A stretch of DNA of 30,785 nucleotides. Origin: a virus. The stretch's first letter is position 1, and the number at the start of each line of letters is the position of its first letter. Position numbers and translations under genes: made by a program. The notes below the pieces were generated by a model, which was not told where the DNA came from, did not search any database, and saw only the letters and a program-made list of their open reading frames with translations. The DNA is taken from IMG/VR virus record IMGVR_UViG_3300025711_000255, positions 1 to 30,785 of that record. One strand, given 5' to 3'. Below are positions 14,079 to 23,353 of this stretch, piece after piece.

Positions 14079-14365
14079 TCTTTTGTCTCCCGTTTATCGC
14101 CACCTAACCGGCGGCGCAGCCATAATTCACAGAACTGATACCCCAGAATCCCCAGCCCCGCGCCCAGCCCGTTGATGGCCACCGGCGAAATATCCGGGAA
14201 CTGAATCAGCGCCGCCCCTGCCGCCGTGGAAATGGCGGAACCGAGGATTACGCGCCCGATAACCAGACGCGGCGTGATTTTTTCATTGCTGGCCAGCACC
14301 TTCCCCAGTGCAATCAGCGCCCCCATCACAAGCAGGGTATAAAGGCTTTTTTCGTGCTCCTGCAT
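14075..14365 (-). CDS. Holin (LydA / holin 3 superfamily type)
   Basis: 96 residues with three hydrophobic segments (about 8-25, 34-52 with VIGRVILGSAISTAAGAAL, and 62-82 with AINGLGAGLGILGYQFCELW) and a charged C-terminus (RRRLGGDKRETKE). Placement directly before the endolysin and the topology fit a class I holin of the LydA type. It opens the inner membrane at a set time to release the endolysin. It starts 10 bases after the tail tube stop. Confidence 0.88.
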   Translation of the reverse strand: MQEHEKSLYTLLVMGALIALGKVLASNEKITPRLVIGRVILGSAISTAAGAALIQFPDISPVAINGLGAGLGILGYQFCELWLRRRLGGDKRETKE

Positions 14366-14375
14366 TACTGCTCCC

Positions 14376-14831
14376 TTAGCTGATAAGGCTTTCCGTTGCC
14401 GACGACTCCAGATACGGCACGCCGTTGATGTTGATGAATTTCGGGCTGGTGACGAAGTACTTCACCTTGTGCGTGGTCAGCGCGCCGCCCTTCGGATCGA
14501 TGTCCAGAATGTTGCTGATAATCAGCTTGCAGCCGAACGCCTCGACCTTGACCTCTTCGCTGCCCACCTTCGCGTAAAACAGGAAATCGACCACATCAAT
14601 GCCGCGCCATGAACCCGCCGCTCGGGCTTTCGCCGTCAGCTGCTGGAACACCTTGCTGCTGAGTTCAATCTCACCTTCTCCAGCCACGTCACCGGCGGTG
14701 AAACCATCCGGCACGCCGCGCGTTGATGCGGCGGCGGTGTTATCCGTGACATCGAGAGAGATTTTCTCAACGTGGAGCATTTCCCCGTCAATGTTCACGT
14801 CGAACGACTGGCCGCTGATACGCTGGCTCAT
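14376..14831 (-). CDS. Tail tube protein (DUF2597-type)
   Basis: 151 residues. The pattern MSQRISGQSFDVNIDGEMLH, then EKISLDVTDNTAAASTRGVP and GALTTHKVKYFVTSPKFINI matches the tube proteins of HP1/K139-type phages rather than P2 gpFII. Hexamer rings of this protein form the inner tube that crosses the envelope. It immediately follows the sheath gene, with a 4-base overlap. Confidence 0.88.
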   Translation of the reverse strand: MSQRISGQSFDVNIDGEMLHVEKISLDVTDNTAAASTRGVPDGFTAGDVAGEGEIELSSKVFQQLTAKARAAGSWRGIDVVDFLFYAKVGSEEVKVEAFGCKLIISNILDIDPKGGALTTHKVKYFVTSPKFININGVPYLESSATESLIS

Positions 14832-15961
14832 GCTGCTACCTCGCTTTTGTTGATGCTGGTATCAAGCACCAGCCCCACGGTAATTTCTTTCGGTGATTCA
14901 ACGGGGCGCATCACGATATAAATTTCCACCTTGCTGGCCGTCTTCCAGCTGACGGTGACGTCACCGTCCAGCGGCGTTTTCACCTCGCCGGGAAAACGAA
15001 TGCCGTTAATCTGGACGGACTGCGACATTTCGCGCAGCGGCTTCGCAAAGTTCTGCTGCGTCGCGGCAATGCTGCCCGGCGTGGTATTCATCGAGCGATC
15101 GGCAATACGGGCAATGGCCAGCAGGCGTACGCGGCGCGCCACCTTGTCGGCAATGCGCAGATACTCAATCACCTGATAATCACCGCCCTCCACGTCCAGC
15201 GTGCGCCCGTCAGCCCAGTAAAAGCCGTCGTAATCCGGGTACCACATCGGCACGCTGTAGCGCAGCTTCTCCAGCGCCTGAAGCGTGGCCAGATCAAGCG
15301 GCTCGCCAGCGCCATCAACCGGCAAATCATCGCGGCCCATATCCAGCAACGCGCCGGATTTCACGCGCGCCGGGCTATCGGCAATGGTGACGGCACGACT
15401 GCACAGGCGACCAGCCAGCACGCCCGGCTCATTCCCCCACAGGCGCGGCACCAGCTGCACCGCGCTGGCCGCAATGCCGTTCTGAAGCGCGGCCAGACGC
15501 GTGACGTAATCCGCCCAGGTTTCTTCCCCTTCCGGCTCTGCCACGGCCAGAATGAACCACACCCAGCGCCCGTATTTAGCCAGCAGCGTGTTGCGAAGCG
15601 TGGCGGCAGCGTTAATCTGCGCCTTGTCGGTAACGTCGATGCACACCACAGCGCCTTCAACCGACGCGGCCAGCTGCGATTTTTCAACGGCTTCCACCCA
15701 TGCCAGCGGCTCAGCGTCTTCAGACAGCAACCAGACGTAAGCAGACCAGTTCTGACCGCCGTTATTCATCGCGGCGATCACCTGGCTTTTTAGCTCAGAA
15801 TCATCCGCACCCAGCAGCACATCAAAATCCGTCTGCGTGTTAACCGGCAGCACCTTGCCGGTGTTTTTCTTTCCCTTACCGACAAAGAGCACCGTGCGCT
15901 CAATGTCAGCCGTTTCGCCCTGAAGCTGGTTTAACTGATTAATCGTGACGTTTGGCCACAT
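14828..15961 (-). CDS. Contractile tail sheath protein (DUF2586-type)
   Basis: 377 residues. It starts MWPNVTINQLNQLQGETADI and includes RTVLFVGKGKKNTGKVLPVN and, in the C-terminal domain, GEVKTPLDGDVTVSWKTASKVEIYI, the conserved beta-rich end of sheath subunits. The type matches HP1 ORF23 from memory and differs from P2 gpFI. Its presence shows a myovirus-type contractile tail. Confidence 0.9.
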   Translation of the reverse strand: MWPNVTINQLNQLQGETADIERTVLFVGKGKKNTGKVLPVNTQTDFDVLLGADDSELKSQVIAAMNNGGQNWSAYVWLLSEDAEPLAWVEAVEKSQLAASVEGAVVCIDVTDKAQINAAATLRNTLLAKYGRWVWFILAVAEPEGEETWADYVTRLAALQNGIAASAVQLVPRLWGNEPGVLAGRLCSRAVTIADSPARVKSGALLDMGRDDLPVDGAGEPLDLATLQALEKLRYSVPMWYPDYDGFYWADGRTLDVEGGDYQVIEYLRIADKVARRVRLLAIARIADRSMNTTPGSIAATQQNFAKPLREMSQSVQINGIRFPGEVKTPLDGDVTVSWKTASKVEIYIVMRPVESPKEITVGLVLDTSINKSEVAA

Positions 15962-15978
15962 ACCCTTCCCCTGATTTA

Positions 15979-16665
15979 TTAAGCGTTAACGTCCCAGCCG
16001 TAGCCGATGGCCTGCAGCTGGCGCGCCAGCGCCTTATTGAAGTCTTCAGTACTCATGCCGACAAACGGACGCGCAGGCAGGTCAATCGACCAGGCTGTTT
16101 TAACCGGCCTGCCGCTCAGCTTGCGGATAAGCAGCCCCGCCTGCGCAAAACCCAGCGTTTCGGTAATTTCCTTAAACGGCGGCTTTCGCCAGCGTTTTCC
16201 CTTCTTCACCCTGTAGCCCAGCTTGCGCAGCCGTTTGGCCTGCTTCAGCGTGGCCATTTTTCCCGCCGGTGCCGGTCTGCTGACGCTGCGCGCCCGGACG
16301 GTTGTTTTCATGCCTTCCTGCTGCGCGTAGCCGATAACGCCCGCTGGCACCGGGTTCTGCCCGTTACGGTAGCCACCGCCCTGAAGGTAGAGGCGCACCG
16401 CCTCAATCTCGGGCATTTCCCGGATGTGCAGCAGGTTAGGCAGGTTTCGCAGCATCTTGCCTCTGCGCCGCGTTTTGCGCCCCTGCCACGGCGTCCCGTC
16501 CGGTGACTGTTGATTGCGCACGTTACGCTTCGCCGCCGGTATCACGCCGTACTTAGCGAGACGCCAGATAAGCCGCTGCCGCTTTTTCTTTGGCAACTCC
16601 AGTTCGGCCAGCGCCTTGCGCAGTTCACGCAGCTGCGAGCGGTCGAGCTCTGCCCCGATAATCAC
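15979..16665 (-). CDS. S: Virion morphogenesis / tail completion protein (gpS-like)
   Basis: 228 residues, strongly basic. It contains KKKRQRLIWRLAKYGVIPAA and DGTPWQGRKTRRRGKMLRNL, the signature of the phage virion morphogenesis (P2 gpS) family, and ends RPFVGMSTEDFNKALARQLQ. P2 gpS takes part in finishing the tail for joining to the head. It overlaps the gpR-like gene by 4 bases. Confidence 0.9.
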   Translation of the reverse strand: MIIGAELDRSQLRELRKALAELELPKKKRQRLIWRLAKYGVIPAAKRNVRNQQSPDGTPWQGRKTRRRGKMLRNLPNLLHIREMPEIEAVRLYLQGGGYRNGQNPVPAGVIGYAQQEGMKTTVRARSVSRPAPAGKMATLKQAKRLRKLGYRVKKGKRWRKPPFKEITETLGFAQAGLLIRKLSGRPVKTAWSIDLPARPFVGMSTEDFNKALARQLQAIGYGWDVNA

Positions 16666-17171
16666 TCCGCTACTCCCGGCACATCACCGCCCGGCGCGTA
16701 AACCAGTGCGCTCAGTGCCGTCCAGATTTCCGGGTCAGCCAGACGATAACGCGCGCCCTGATAGGGAACTGGCCCGCTGTCATCCGGCACAATGACCAGT
16801 GATTCCGCCATTGGCACCGTTACCGTGACGATGGCGTTTTCTTCGTCAATCAGCTCAATGTCCCAGTCCGGATCGGCGCTGGTGATGCCAATCTGGCTGA
16901 ACAGCTCACGCTCGGCGCTGTCCTCTGCCAGCCAGACCTCAATCAGCGCCATCAGCAGACGCGGATCGCACTCGCGAAACGGGAAGCGCTCCCACATCAG
17001 TTCCGCGTCGTAGCGGATGACAGAAAGCCTCACCTGCCCCAGCCCCAGCTCCTTAGCCGCCGGGACGGTTTTGAGGCCGGTCATTTCACTGCTGAAGGAC
17101 AGCATGGCGCGCGGCGGCACGCTGGATTTAATGAAACTGGTCAGCGAATCCAGCTGGCTTTGATAGCTCAC
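16662..17171 (-). CDS. R: Tail completion protein (gpR-like)
   Basis: 169 residues. Position between L and S, size, and segments LDSLTSFIKSSVPPRAMLSF and LLMALIEVWLAEDSAERELF fit the P2 gpR-type tail completion proteins. I assign it mainly by order. Overlap of 4 bases with both neighbours shows tight coupling. Confidence 0.75.
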   Translation of the reverse strand: MSYQSQLDSLTSFIKSSVPPRAMLSFSSEMTGLKTVPAAKELGLGQVRLSVIRYDAELMWERFPFRECDPRLLMALIEVWLAEDSAERELFSQIGITSADPDWDIELIDEENAIVTVTVPMAESLVIVPDDSGPVPYQGARYRLADPEIWTALSALVYAPGGDVPGVAE

Positions 17172-17623
17172 TTCACCACCCTCACCGTTGCGCGCTTCAG
17201 CCCTTTAATCTGGCGAATCACCATCGCCGCTTCCGTCAGCAATCCCTTGCGCGTTTCTTCGCTCTCCTGTCCTGGATGCGAATCGCGGCGGCCAACCGAC
17301 GCAAACTCACCCAGCAGGTCAGCTTTTGCCCTGGCATACACCGCTTTTTTGTACTGCGCCGTCAGCTGATTTTTTCCGCCGAGGCTCACGCCCGGCACGT
17401 CAGCGGCGGTCTGGTGCCCGGCCTGCCGGTGCCTGCTCTGCACACTGGCAAGCTGGCTGTTAACTTCGGCGGCGGCATTCAGCAGCGCTTCGCCCACCGT
17501 TTCGGCGTCAACGTCTGCCGGTATGCTGCGGCCCTGCTGAAAATCCGCCAGATTCATGTCTGGCCAGAAACCGTCGTTAACCAGCGGACTGTCCTGAAAC
17601 TCAATTGGCTTGCCACTGAACAT
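17168..17623 (-). CDS. L: Head completion protein (gpL)
   Basis: 151 residues from ATG 17623 (MFSGKPIEFQDSPLVNDGFW); the frame is open upstream to 17701 but without a ribosome-binding site. The N-terminal pattern with WPDMNLADFQQGRSIPAD and the C-terminal RKGLLTEAAMVIRQIKGLKR match the phage GpL family. The protein plugs or finishes the portal after DNA packaging. Confidence 0.88.
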   Translation of the reverse strand: MFSGKPIEFQDSPLVNDGFWPDMNLADFQQGRSIPADVDAETVGEALLNAAAEVNSQLASVQSRHRQAGHQTAADVPGVSLGGKNQLTAQYKKAVYARAKADLLGEFASVGRRDSHPGQESEETRKGLLTEAAMVIRQIKGLKRATVRVVK

Positions 17624-17718
17624 AAAATTTTCCGTAAAAAGGTGGGCTGACCGGAATCCGCGGCGCATTACACAACGTGTTCTGCCCTCATCCGCGCCCA
17701 CCCGGCTTGCGGTAGTCG

Positions 17719-18417
17719 TTACTGGCTTTGAAGGGTGCGAATACGCGCCGCAATATTTTTGCGCATCGTGCCAACGCCAGCTTTGGGGGACTTCGCCTCG
17801 GCGGCCGCCAGCAGCCGGTCAGCGTTTGACAGCGTCTCGACGCTATCAATCGCCGCCGCCCGCGCCTGTCCCTGATCATCACGGAGCATCAGCATCCCCG
17901 CGAATTTGAACCACTTGGACACAATCTCTTCGTGTAATGGCCAGCGCTGCGTCACGTTCTCAAACGTGCGCGAGAAATACGGTTCAAGGTCTTCACCCGC
18001 CTGGCTTGCCTGAACGGCCCATGCCAGCATCTGATCGGCAACGAAAGCCGGGAAACGTGACCGAATGAATCCCGGGGTATCCTGCTGCTGTTCGATGGCG
18101 ATATCAGCCCAATCCAGCGCCTGATCGTATTCGCCCACGTCAAACAACCAGACCACGCACAAGGCAAACACCGGGTTGGCGTATACCCTGCCCAGCTCCA
18201 GATAGCTCTGCGCAGTCGGAAGCCACTTTGGTAATAGCATGTTGCGCTTTATTTCCACGCGTTCAGACGTCTGCATACCGTGCAGGGATTCAACGTCCAC
18301 GCTGATTTCCTGTAATTGCAGATGCAGGCTGGCTGTCGTGTTGACCTCTTCAAGCCGTGCCTGCTGCTGCTGCATCGCCTTTCGCTGGCTGTGTCGCTGT
18401 GCGGGTGAAAGACTCAT
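17719..18417 (-). CDS. M: Terminase small subunit (gpM)
   Basis: 232 residues of the P2 small terminase family: MSLSPAQRHSQRKAMQQQQA, then a coiled N-terminus and KRNMLLPKWLPTAQSYLELG, and FALCVVWLFDVGEYDQALDW. The small subunit recognises cos DNA and hands it to the ATPase gpP encoded on the opposite strand. It starts 2 bases after the capsid stop. Confidence 0.92.
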   Translation of the reverse strand: MSLSPAQRHSQRKAMQQQQARLEEVNTTASLHLQLQEISVDVESLHGMQTSERVEIKRNMLLPKWLPTAQSYLELGRVYANPVFALCVVWLFDVGEYDQALDWADIAIEQQQDTPGFIRSRFPAFVADQMLAWAVQASQAGEDLEPYFSRTFENVTQRWPLHEEIVSKWFKFAGMLMLRDDQGQARAAAIDSVETLSNADRLLAAAEAKSPKAGVGTMRKNIAARIRTLQSQ

Positions 18418-18419
18418 AA

Positions 18420-19439
18420 TCAGCCCTCTGCTGGTTCGGTCACTTTGCCGATGGTCACGGCAGATTCGTCAATGGCCGCGTACAGCTCCGGCACTTCAAC
18501 GGCGTAACCTTCATTGCGCAGGTACTTGTTTTCGTACTGCTTGCGGTCCTCAACAAACTCCGCCTTACGCTGACGGGTGTTGCGCTGCGTGTAGATATGC
18601 AGGTTAGAAAGCGGCGTCACCACCATGCGCTTGCCCGGCATAAATGGCGGAATGATGGCAGTGCGCCCGGCAATGGTGCTGCCCAGCATCTGCGCGGCAA
18701 TTTTCTCGGTTGGCTTATCAGCCTTCTGGTACAGGCGGTATTGCTCTGCTGCCACCAGGTCAGCACCAACCAGAACCACCAGACGCGGATCGTTGCGGAA
18801 CTGTGCCGGAATCTTGGTGTTGATCAGGTCAGAAGCCATCGCATCGAGCGAGTGGTAATCACCTGCATCGTCCAGGGTGACCGGGTCGTCCATAATCTGA
18901 ACACCGTCTTTGAACGCTCCCATGCGGGCATGCCAGCCGATGTTGACGTCTTCGCCATTCGGGTTCGCATTCGGGTCGGTAGTCGCTGCAACGGACTTAC
19001 CGTTAAAGCCAATACGCAACATATCCAGCGCAAACGCCTGATTGGAGAAGGTCTGCACCATCTGGAAGAATTCATCTTCGTCCCCGGCGTTGGCCCACAT
19101 AGACAGCAGATCCCAGCGCAGCGCGGCACAGGAATCGGTTTCGACCAGCTTGTACTCATTGCCGTCCACGCCGACACGCTTAGAAAAGCGCCCGTCGGCC
19201 ACGCGCCCGGTGTGCAGTGCTGACGCGCCCACCGAAACTACCTGGCCACTCAGCTGGTCAACGTCTGCGACTGTGATCATGCTGAGGAACTCAACAGACT
19301 CCAGCAGCGCCGCGCGCAGGCTGGTTTCTTGTGGGTCACTCAGCTTGAATGCGCGTGAAGGATTAGTGACGCCATAGTTTTCCGCCAGACCTTTGGCGTA
19401 AGCGTCAATAAACATCACTGCGCGTTGGTTTAATTGCAT
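18420..19439 (-). CDS. N: Major capsid protein (gpN)
   Basis: 339 residues of the P2-type HK97-fold capsid family. It opens MQLNQRAVMFIDAYAKGLAE and contains ALRWDLLSMWANAGDEDEFF, NGEDVNIGWHARMGAFKDG, RLVVLVGADLVAAEQYRLYQ and the C-terminal YEVP-type segment NEGYAVEVPELYAAIDESAV. P2 gpN loses its N-terminus to the gpO protease; the ~30-residue helical start here is compatible. It lies directly downstream of the scaffold gene. Confidence 0.95.
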   Translation of the reverse strand: MQLNQRAVMFIDAYAKGLAENYGVTNPSRAFKLSDPQETSLRAALLESVEFLSMITVADVDQLSGQVVSVGASALHTGRVADGRFSKRVGVDGNEYKLVETDSCAALRWDLLSMWANAGDEDEFFQMVQTFSNQAFALDMLRIGFNGKSVAATTDPNANPNGEDVNIGWHARMGAFKDGVQIMDDPVTLDDAGDYHSLDAMASDLINTKIPAQFRNDPRLVVLVGADLVAAEQYRLYQKADKPTEKIAAQMLGSTIAGRTAIIPPFMPGKRMVVTPLSNLHIYTQRNTRQRKAEFVEDRKQYENKYLRNEGYAVEVPELYAAIDESAVTIGKVTEPAEG

Positions 19440-19491
19440 AAATCATCCTCTCGCAATTACGCGAATTAGTACTTCCCCGGCAGACGCGGAA

Positions 19492-20304
19492 TTAAATAAA
19501 CTTGAACTTGCGACCTTTAGGATTATCGCCGCGATGGTGCTTAGGCAACTGGGTGATTTTGTTATCCAGCTTGCCAAAGTTTTTAATCACTGCGCCGATG
19601 TTGTCACGCAACGTTGCAAATTCCTGCGTATCCACAACATCCGCAATGGCTTCAACATCTTCCTGCGTTGATGCCAGTTGTGATTCAATCGCTGAAACGC
19701 GCGTTTCAATATTATTTAACGCTTCGGCCAGCGCCTGAAGTTTGTCATCTGCCAGCGGTTCAACCGTAGTGGTTTCTTCTTCGGCGAATTTCTTCGGCTT
19801 AATTCCAAACAGCTTCTGCCATTCTTTCATCTCTGTTTCCTGTTTAACTTTTCCGTCCCGGCCAAACTTATAGCGATAGCTGCCGGACTTAATATTTTTG
19901 CGCGTACTGAAGCGCATTCGTGTGGTGCCTACGCTCGCAGGTGAATCCGTTGCGCCCAGCCCCTCAAGATAGGAACGCCCCGTGCCGCGAAAGTCTCCGT
20001 CTTCAGTCAGTTCAACCGAAAAGTAAATAAGCTGATCGCGTTTGTTGGCTTCAATCAGGCTCAGGTTAGGAACGATTTTTGCGTACAGCCTTACCAGCCC
20101 GTCCTCTCCTTCCTGCCACATAACTTCTTTTACGCTGCCGCCATTTCCGTAATCGCGTTCATGCTCCGGCCAAATAAGTGCAGCGTATAATTCAGGGTTA
20201 TATGTTTCAGCAGCATCAATTAACCACTCTCGCCTTAATTCCCTGCGGTCTACCGTGTCCCCCTCGGTGGCAATACACAACCAGTCAGTGCTCAGCTGTG
20301 ACAT
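19492..20304 (-). CDS. O: Capsid scaffold and maturation protease (gpO)
   Basis: 270 residues from ATG 20304 (MSQLSTDWLCIATEGDTVDR), behind a GGAGGG site. A further in-frame ATG at 20337 has no site. The N-terminal half is the gpO serine protease domain (DAAETYNPELYAALIWPEHE, LIYFSVELTEDGDFRGTG). The C-terminal half is helical scaffold (ADDKLQALAEALNNIETRVS to about 240). It directs shell assembly, cuts capsid proteins and itself, and is the first gene of the leftward late operon. Confidence 0.92.
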   Translation of the reverse strand: MSQLSTDWLCIATEGDTVDRRELRREWLIDAAETYNPELYAALIWPEHERDYGNGGSVKEVMWQEGEDGLVRLYAKIVPNLSLIEANKRDQLIYFSVELTEDGDFRGTGRSYLEGLGATDSPASVGTTRMRFSTRKNIKSGSYRYKFGRDGKVKQETEMKEWQKLFGIKPKKFAEEETTTVEPLADDKLQALAEALNNIETRVSAIESQLASTQEDVEAIADVVDTQEFATLRDNIGAVIKNFGKLDNKITQLPKHHRGDNPKGRKFKFI

Positions 20305-20490
20305 ATATTTTTTCGCCCTCCGTAACAGCAGGGCCATTATTCACAAATAAAACGCCCTGCGCACCCAGCTAAATTCCAATACATTCGGATAACGTTAATT
20401 AGTCGAAGTCATGCGAATCGAAGCGGAATTTTTATTTTCATCACGGCGGCATAATGGCCACCAGACAAATAAACAAATGAAAAAGGACTG
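20305..20490. promoter_or_regulatory. Divergent late promoter region
   Basis: Both late units leave from this 186-bp gap. Rightward, CATAAT (20450-20455) is a good -10 for terminase, and no consensus -35 is present, as expected for an Ogr-activated promoter. About 30-60 bases upstream lie repeated CGAA elements: TTCG 20384-20387, and CGAA 20404-20407, 20414-20417 and 20419-20422, with the direct repeat TCGAAG at 20403-20408 and 20418-20423. They are candidates for the Ogr-binding sites. I did not find the P2 TGT-N12-ACA motif. Confidence 0.5.
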
Positions 20491-22275
20491 ATGGCAAAAT
20501 ACAGTGAAGAATTACGCGGCGTTGCGCGCGCCCTGTATTTAAGGCGATACACGCCAAAGGAAATCGCCAGTGAATTAAATCTGCCAAACGCGCGGATTAT
20601 TTACTATTGGGCTGAAAAAGAAGGCTGGGCCAACATGCTCAGCCATGAAAGTACAGAGGACGCGATTGAGCGCCGCATCCAGCTGCTGACCAAACGCGAC
20701 GGCAAAACAGAGCTTGAGCTGAAAGAACTGGAACAGCTGATCACGCACTCGGTGAAACTGCGCGCGCAGCAGAACAAGCACAAAGAGAAGATGGCCGCCG
20801 CGCGGCCTGATACATCCGGCGACGGCGGAAACTATGCCAATAACGAAGGCAGCGACACGCCACGCGGCAAGCGCAAGTACAACAAAAACGATATTTCCGG
20901 GCTTAGCGCTGACGATCTCAACGTTTGGGCTGAAGAACACCTGTTTGGCTACCAGATGCATCTGCGCATCAACATTGGCCAGCAGGTGCGCAACATCCTT
21001 AAAAGCCGCCAGATAGGCGCGACCTGGTATTTTGCGTTTGAGGCGTTTGAAAATGCCGTGCTGACTGGCGATCCGCAGATTTTCTTATCCGCATCGCGCG
21101 CGCAGGCGGAGGTGTTCCGCTCTTACATCGTGAACATTGCCCAGGAATATTTCGGCATCACGCTGACCGGCAACCCTATCCGCCTGAGTAACGGCGCGGA
21201 GCTGCGTTTCCTTTCCACCAACAAAAATACCGCGCAGTCATACAGCGGCCACCTGTATTGCGACGAATATTTCTGGGTACCGAATTTCGCCAGGCTTAAC
21301 GAAGTCGCATCGGCAATGGCCACGCACGACAAATGGCGCACCACCTACTTTTCCACGCCGTCTGCCAAAACGCATCAGGCCTACCCGTTCTGGACGGGCG
21401 AAGAATGGAAGCGCGGCAGCAAGAAGCGCGACGCCGTTGATTTTCCCACGTTCGATGCGATGCGCGACGGCGGCCGCCTGTGTGCCGATGGCCAGTGGCG
21501 CTACGTCATCACGATGGAAGACGCGATTGCCGGTGGCTTCAATCTGGCCAGCATTGAAAAGCTGCGCAACCGCTACAGCAAAGACACCTTCAACATGCTC
21601 TATATGTGCGTGTTCGTGGACAGCAAAGATGCGGTTTTCAGCTTTTCCGACCTGGAGAAGTGCGCCACTGACGTGTCGCTCTGGCAGGATCACGACCCGA
21701 AAGCGCGCCGCCCGTTTGGCGAACGTCCGGTATGGGGCGGCTACGACCCGGCACGCTCCGGCGACCTGTCCACGTTTGTGATTCTGGCGCCGCCGGTGCT
21801 GGCCGGTGAAAAATTCCGCGTGCTGGCGATCATCAACTGGCGGGGCATGAACTTTCGCCATCAGGCGAGCGAAATCAAAAAGCTGTTTAGCCGCTACAAC
21901 TTCACTTATCTCGGCGTTGACGTGACCGGCATTGGCCAGGGTGTTTACGACAACATCCACCCCTTTGCCATGCGCGTGCTGAAACCCATTCGCTACGACC
22001 TGAACACAAAAAATCGTCTGGTGCTGAAAGCCGTGGACGTGGTGGAAAGTGGTCGCATCGAATGGGATCAGGAACTGAAGGAGGTTCCGGCCTCGTTTAT
22101 GTCTATCCGACGCGCCGTGACGAAAGCAGGCGGCGCGGTGACCTTTGTTGCTGACCGTACAGCGGAAACCGGCCACGCCGAAGCCGCCTGGGCGATTATG
22201 CACGGATTAGACAATGAGCCGCTTAACTACGAACACAAACCAACATCCAAATGGAAGTTTCAGAAGGCAGCATGA
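20491..22275 (+). CDS. P: Terminase large subunit (gpP), ATPase and nuclease
   Basis: 594 residues. A small HTH-like segment at 17-40 (YTPKEIASELNLPNARIIYY) is followed by the ATPase with Walker-A-like SRQIGATW (172-179) and Walker B LYCDE (255-259). The C-terminal nuclease domain has acidic residues in GGYDPARSGDLSTFV and FTYLGVDVTGIGQG. It packages DNA and cuts cos. AAAGGA precedes the ATG. Its stop overlaps the portal ATG (ATGA). Confidence 0.95.
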   Translation: MAKYSEELRGVARALYLRRYTPKEIASELNLPNARIIYYWAEKEGWANMLSHESTEDAIERRIQLLTKRDGKTELELKELEQLITHSVKLRAQQNKHKEKMAAARPDTSGDGGNYANNEGSDTPRGKRKYNKNDISGLSADDLNVWAEEHLFGYQMHLRINIGQQVRNILKSRQIGATWYFAFEAFENAVLTGDPQIFLSASRAQAEVFRSYIVNIAQEYFGITLTGNPIRLSNGAELRFLSTNKNTAQSYSGHLYCDEYFWVPNFARLNEVASAMATHDKWRTTYFSTPSAKTHQAYPFWTGEEWKRGSKKRDAVDFPTFDAMRDGGRLCADGQWRYVITMEDAIAGGFNLASIEKLRNRYSKDTFNMLYMCVFVDSKDAVFSFSDLEKCATDVSLWQDHDPKARRPFGERPVWGGYDPARSGDLSTFVILAPPVLAGEKFRVLAIINWRGMNFRHQASEIKKLFSRYNFTYLGVDVTGIGQGVYDNIHPFAMRVLKPIRYDLNTKNRLVLKAVDVVESGRIEWDQELKEVPASFMSIRRAVTKAGGAVTFVADRTAETGHAEAAWAIMHGLDNEPLNYEHKPTSKWKFQKAA

Positions 22276-23303
22276 AAAAACGATATAAGCAACGCGCCAG
22301 CGGCGCACAGCAGGAAGCAGGCAAGCGCAAAATGTCGGTGCTGCGCTTCGGCAAACCTGAACCCGTTCTGACCACCGGCACCGATTATCGCGACGTCTGG
22401 TACGACAACGACTACGACCACTACAGCCTGCCCATTGACCGGCTGGCGCTGGCGCAGCTGATTAACCTCAATGGCCAGCACGGCGGCATCCTTCACGCAC
22501 GCAAAAACATGGTGTTGTCGAATTACCTCGGCGGCGGCCTGTCGCATGACAACCTTGAAGCCGGTGCAATGGATTTTCTGACGTTCGGCGATCTGGCCAT
22601 CGTGAAAATTCGCAATGGCTGGGGCGACGTGATCGCGCTCGAACCCATGCCGGGCCTGTACATGCGCCGCCGTCGCAGCGGGGAATTTGTCGTCTTACAG
22701 CAGGGTGAGCCGCTGGTTTATGAAGAAGAAGACGTAATTTTTATCAAGATGTATGACCCGCAGCAGCAAATTTACGGCCTGCCGGACTACATCGGCGGCA
22801 TTCACTCCGCCCTGCTTAACAGCGAAGCGGTGATTTTTCGCCGTCGCTACTACCACAACGGCGCGCACACCGGCGGAATTCTCTATACCACTGACCCGAA
22901 CATGACCGACGAGGTCGAGGAAGAAATTGAGGCGCAGCTGGCCAACAGCAAAGGGATCGGTAACTTCAGCACTATTCTGGTGAATATCCCCGGCGGCGAT
23001 AAGGAAGGCGTGCAGTTCATTCAGATGGGTGACATTGGCGCGAAGGATGAATTTGCCAACGTGAAAAATATTAGTGCGCAGGACGTTCTTAACGCTCACC
23101 GCTTCCCTGCCGGACTGGCTGGCATCATCCCGCAAAACGCTGGCGGTCTCGGCGACCCGGAGAAGATTGAAGCGACCTATAAGAAAAACGAAGTGTTACC
23201 GTTGCAGCGACGCCTGATGCAGGCGGTCAACGGTGATCCGGACGTGCCGGAACACCTGTACCTAAAATTTGACCAAGAATCAACGAACAAGGATGCGGTG
23301 TAA
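22272..23303 (+). CDS. Q: Portal protein (gpQ)
   Basis: 343 residues from ATG 22272, which overlaps the terminase stop (ATGA) and has AAGG upstream. The family pattern is clear: NDYDHYSLPIDRLALAQLIN, HARKNMVLSNYLGGGLS, YEEEDVIFIKMYDPQQQIYG and PAGLAGIIPQNAGGLGDPEK. Twelve copies form the portal ring through which DNA enters and leaves. It ends immediately before the late activator gene. Confidence 0.95.
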   Translation: MKKRYKQRASGAQQEAGKRKMSVLRFGKPEPVLTTGTDYRDVWYDNDYDHYSLPIDRLALAQLINLNGQHGGILHARKNMVLSNYLGGGLSHDNLEAGAMDFLTFGDLAIVKIRNGWGDVIALEPMPGLYMRRRRSGEFVVLQQGEPLVYEEEDVIFIKMYDPQQQIYGLPDYIGGIHSALLNSEAVIFRRRYYHNGAHTGGILYTTDPNMTDEVEEEIEAQLANSKGIGNFSTILVNIPGGDKEGVQFIQMGDIGAKDEFANVKNISAQDVLNAHRFPAGLAGIIPQNAGGLGDPEKIEATYKKNEVLPLQRRLMQAVNGDPDVPEHLYLKFDQESTNKDAV

Positions 23304-23353
23304 TGCTAAAACGTATAAAATCCAGGCATAACTTTCATGCCGGAGCCGCAAAT

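Noticed and set aside
23303-23353. Longer start for the Ogr protein
   Set aside because: The ATG overlapping the portal stop has a usable site, but the conserved protein begins at the second ATG with its own GGAG. Kept only as an alternative.
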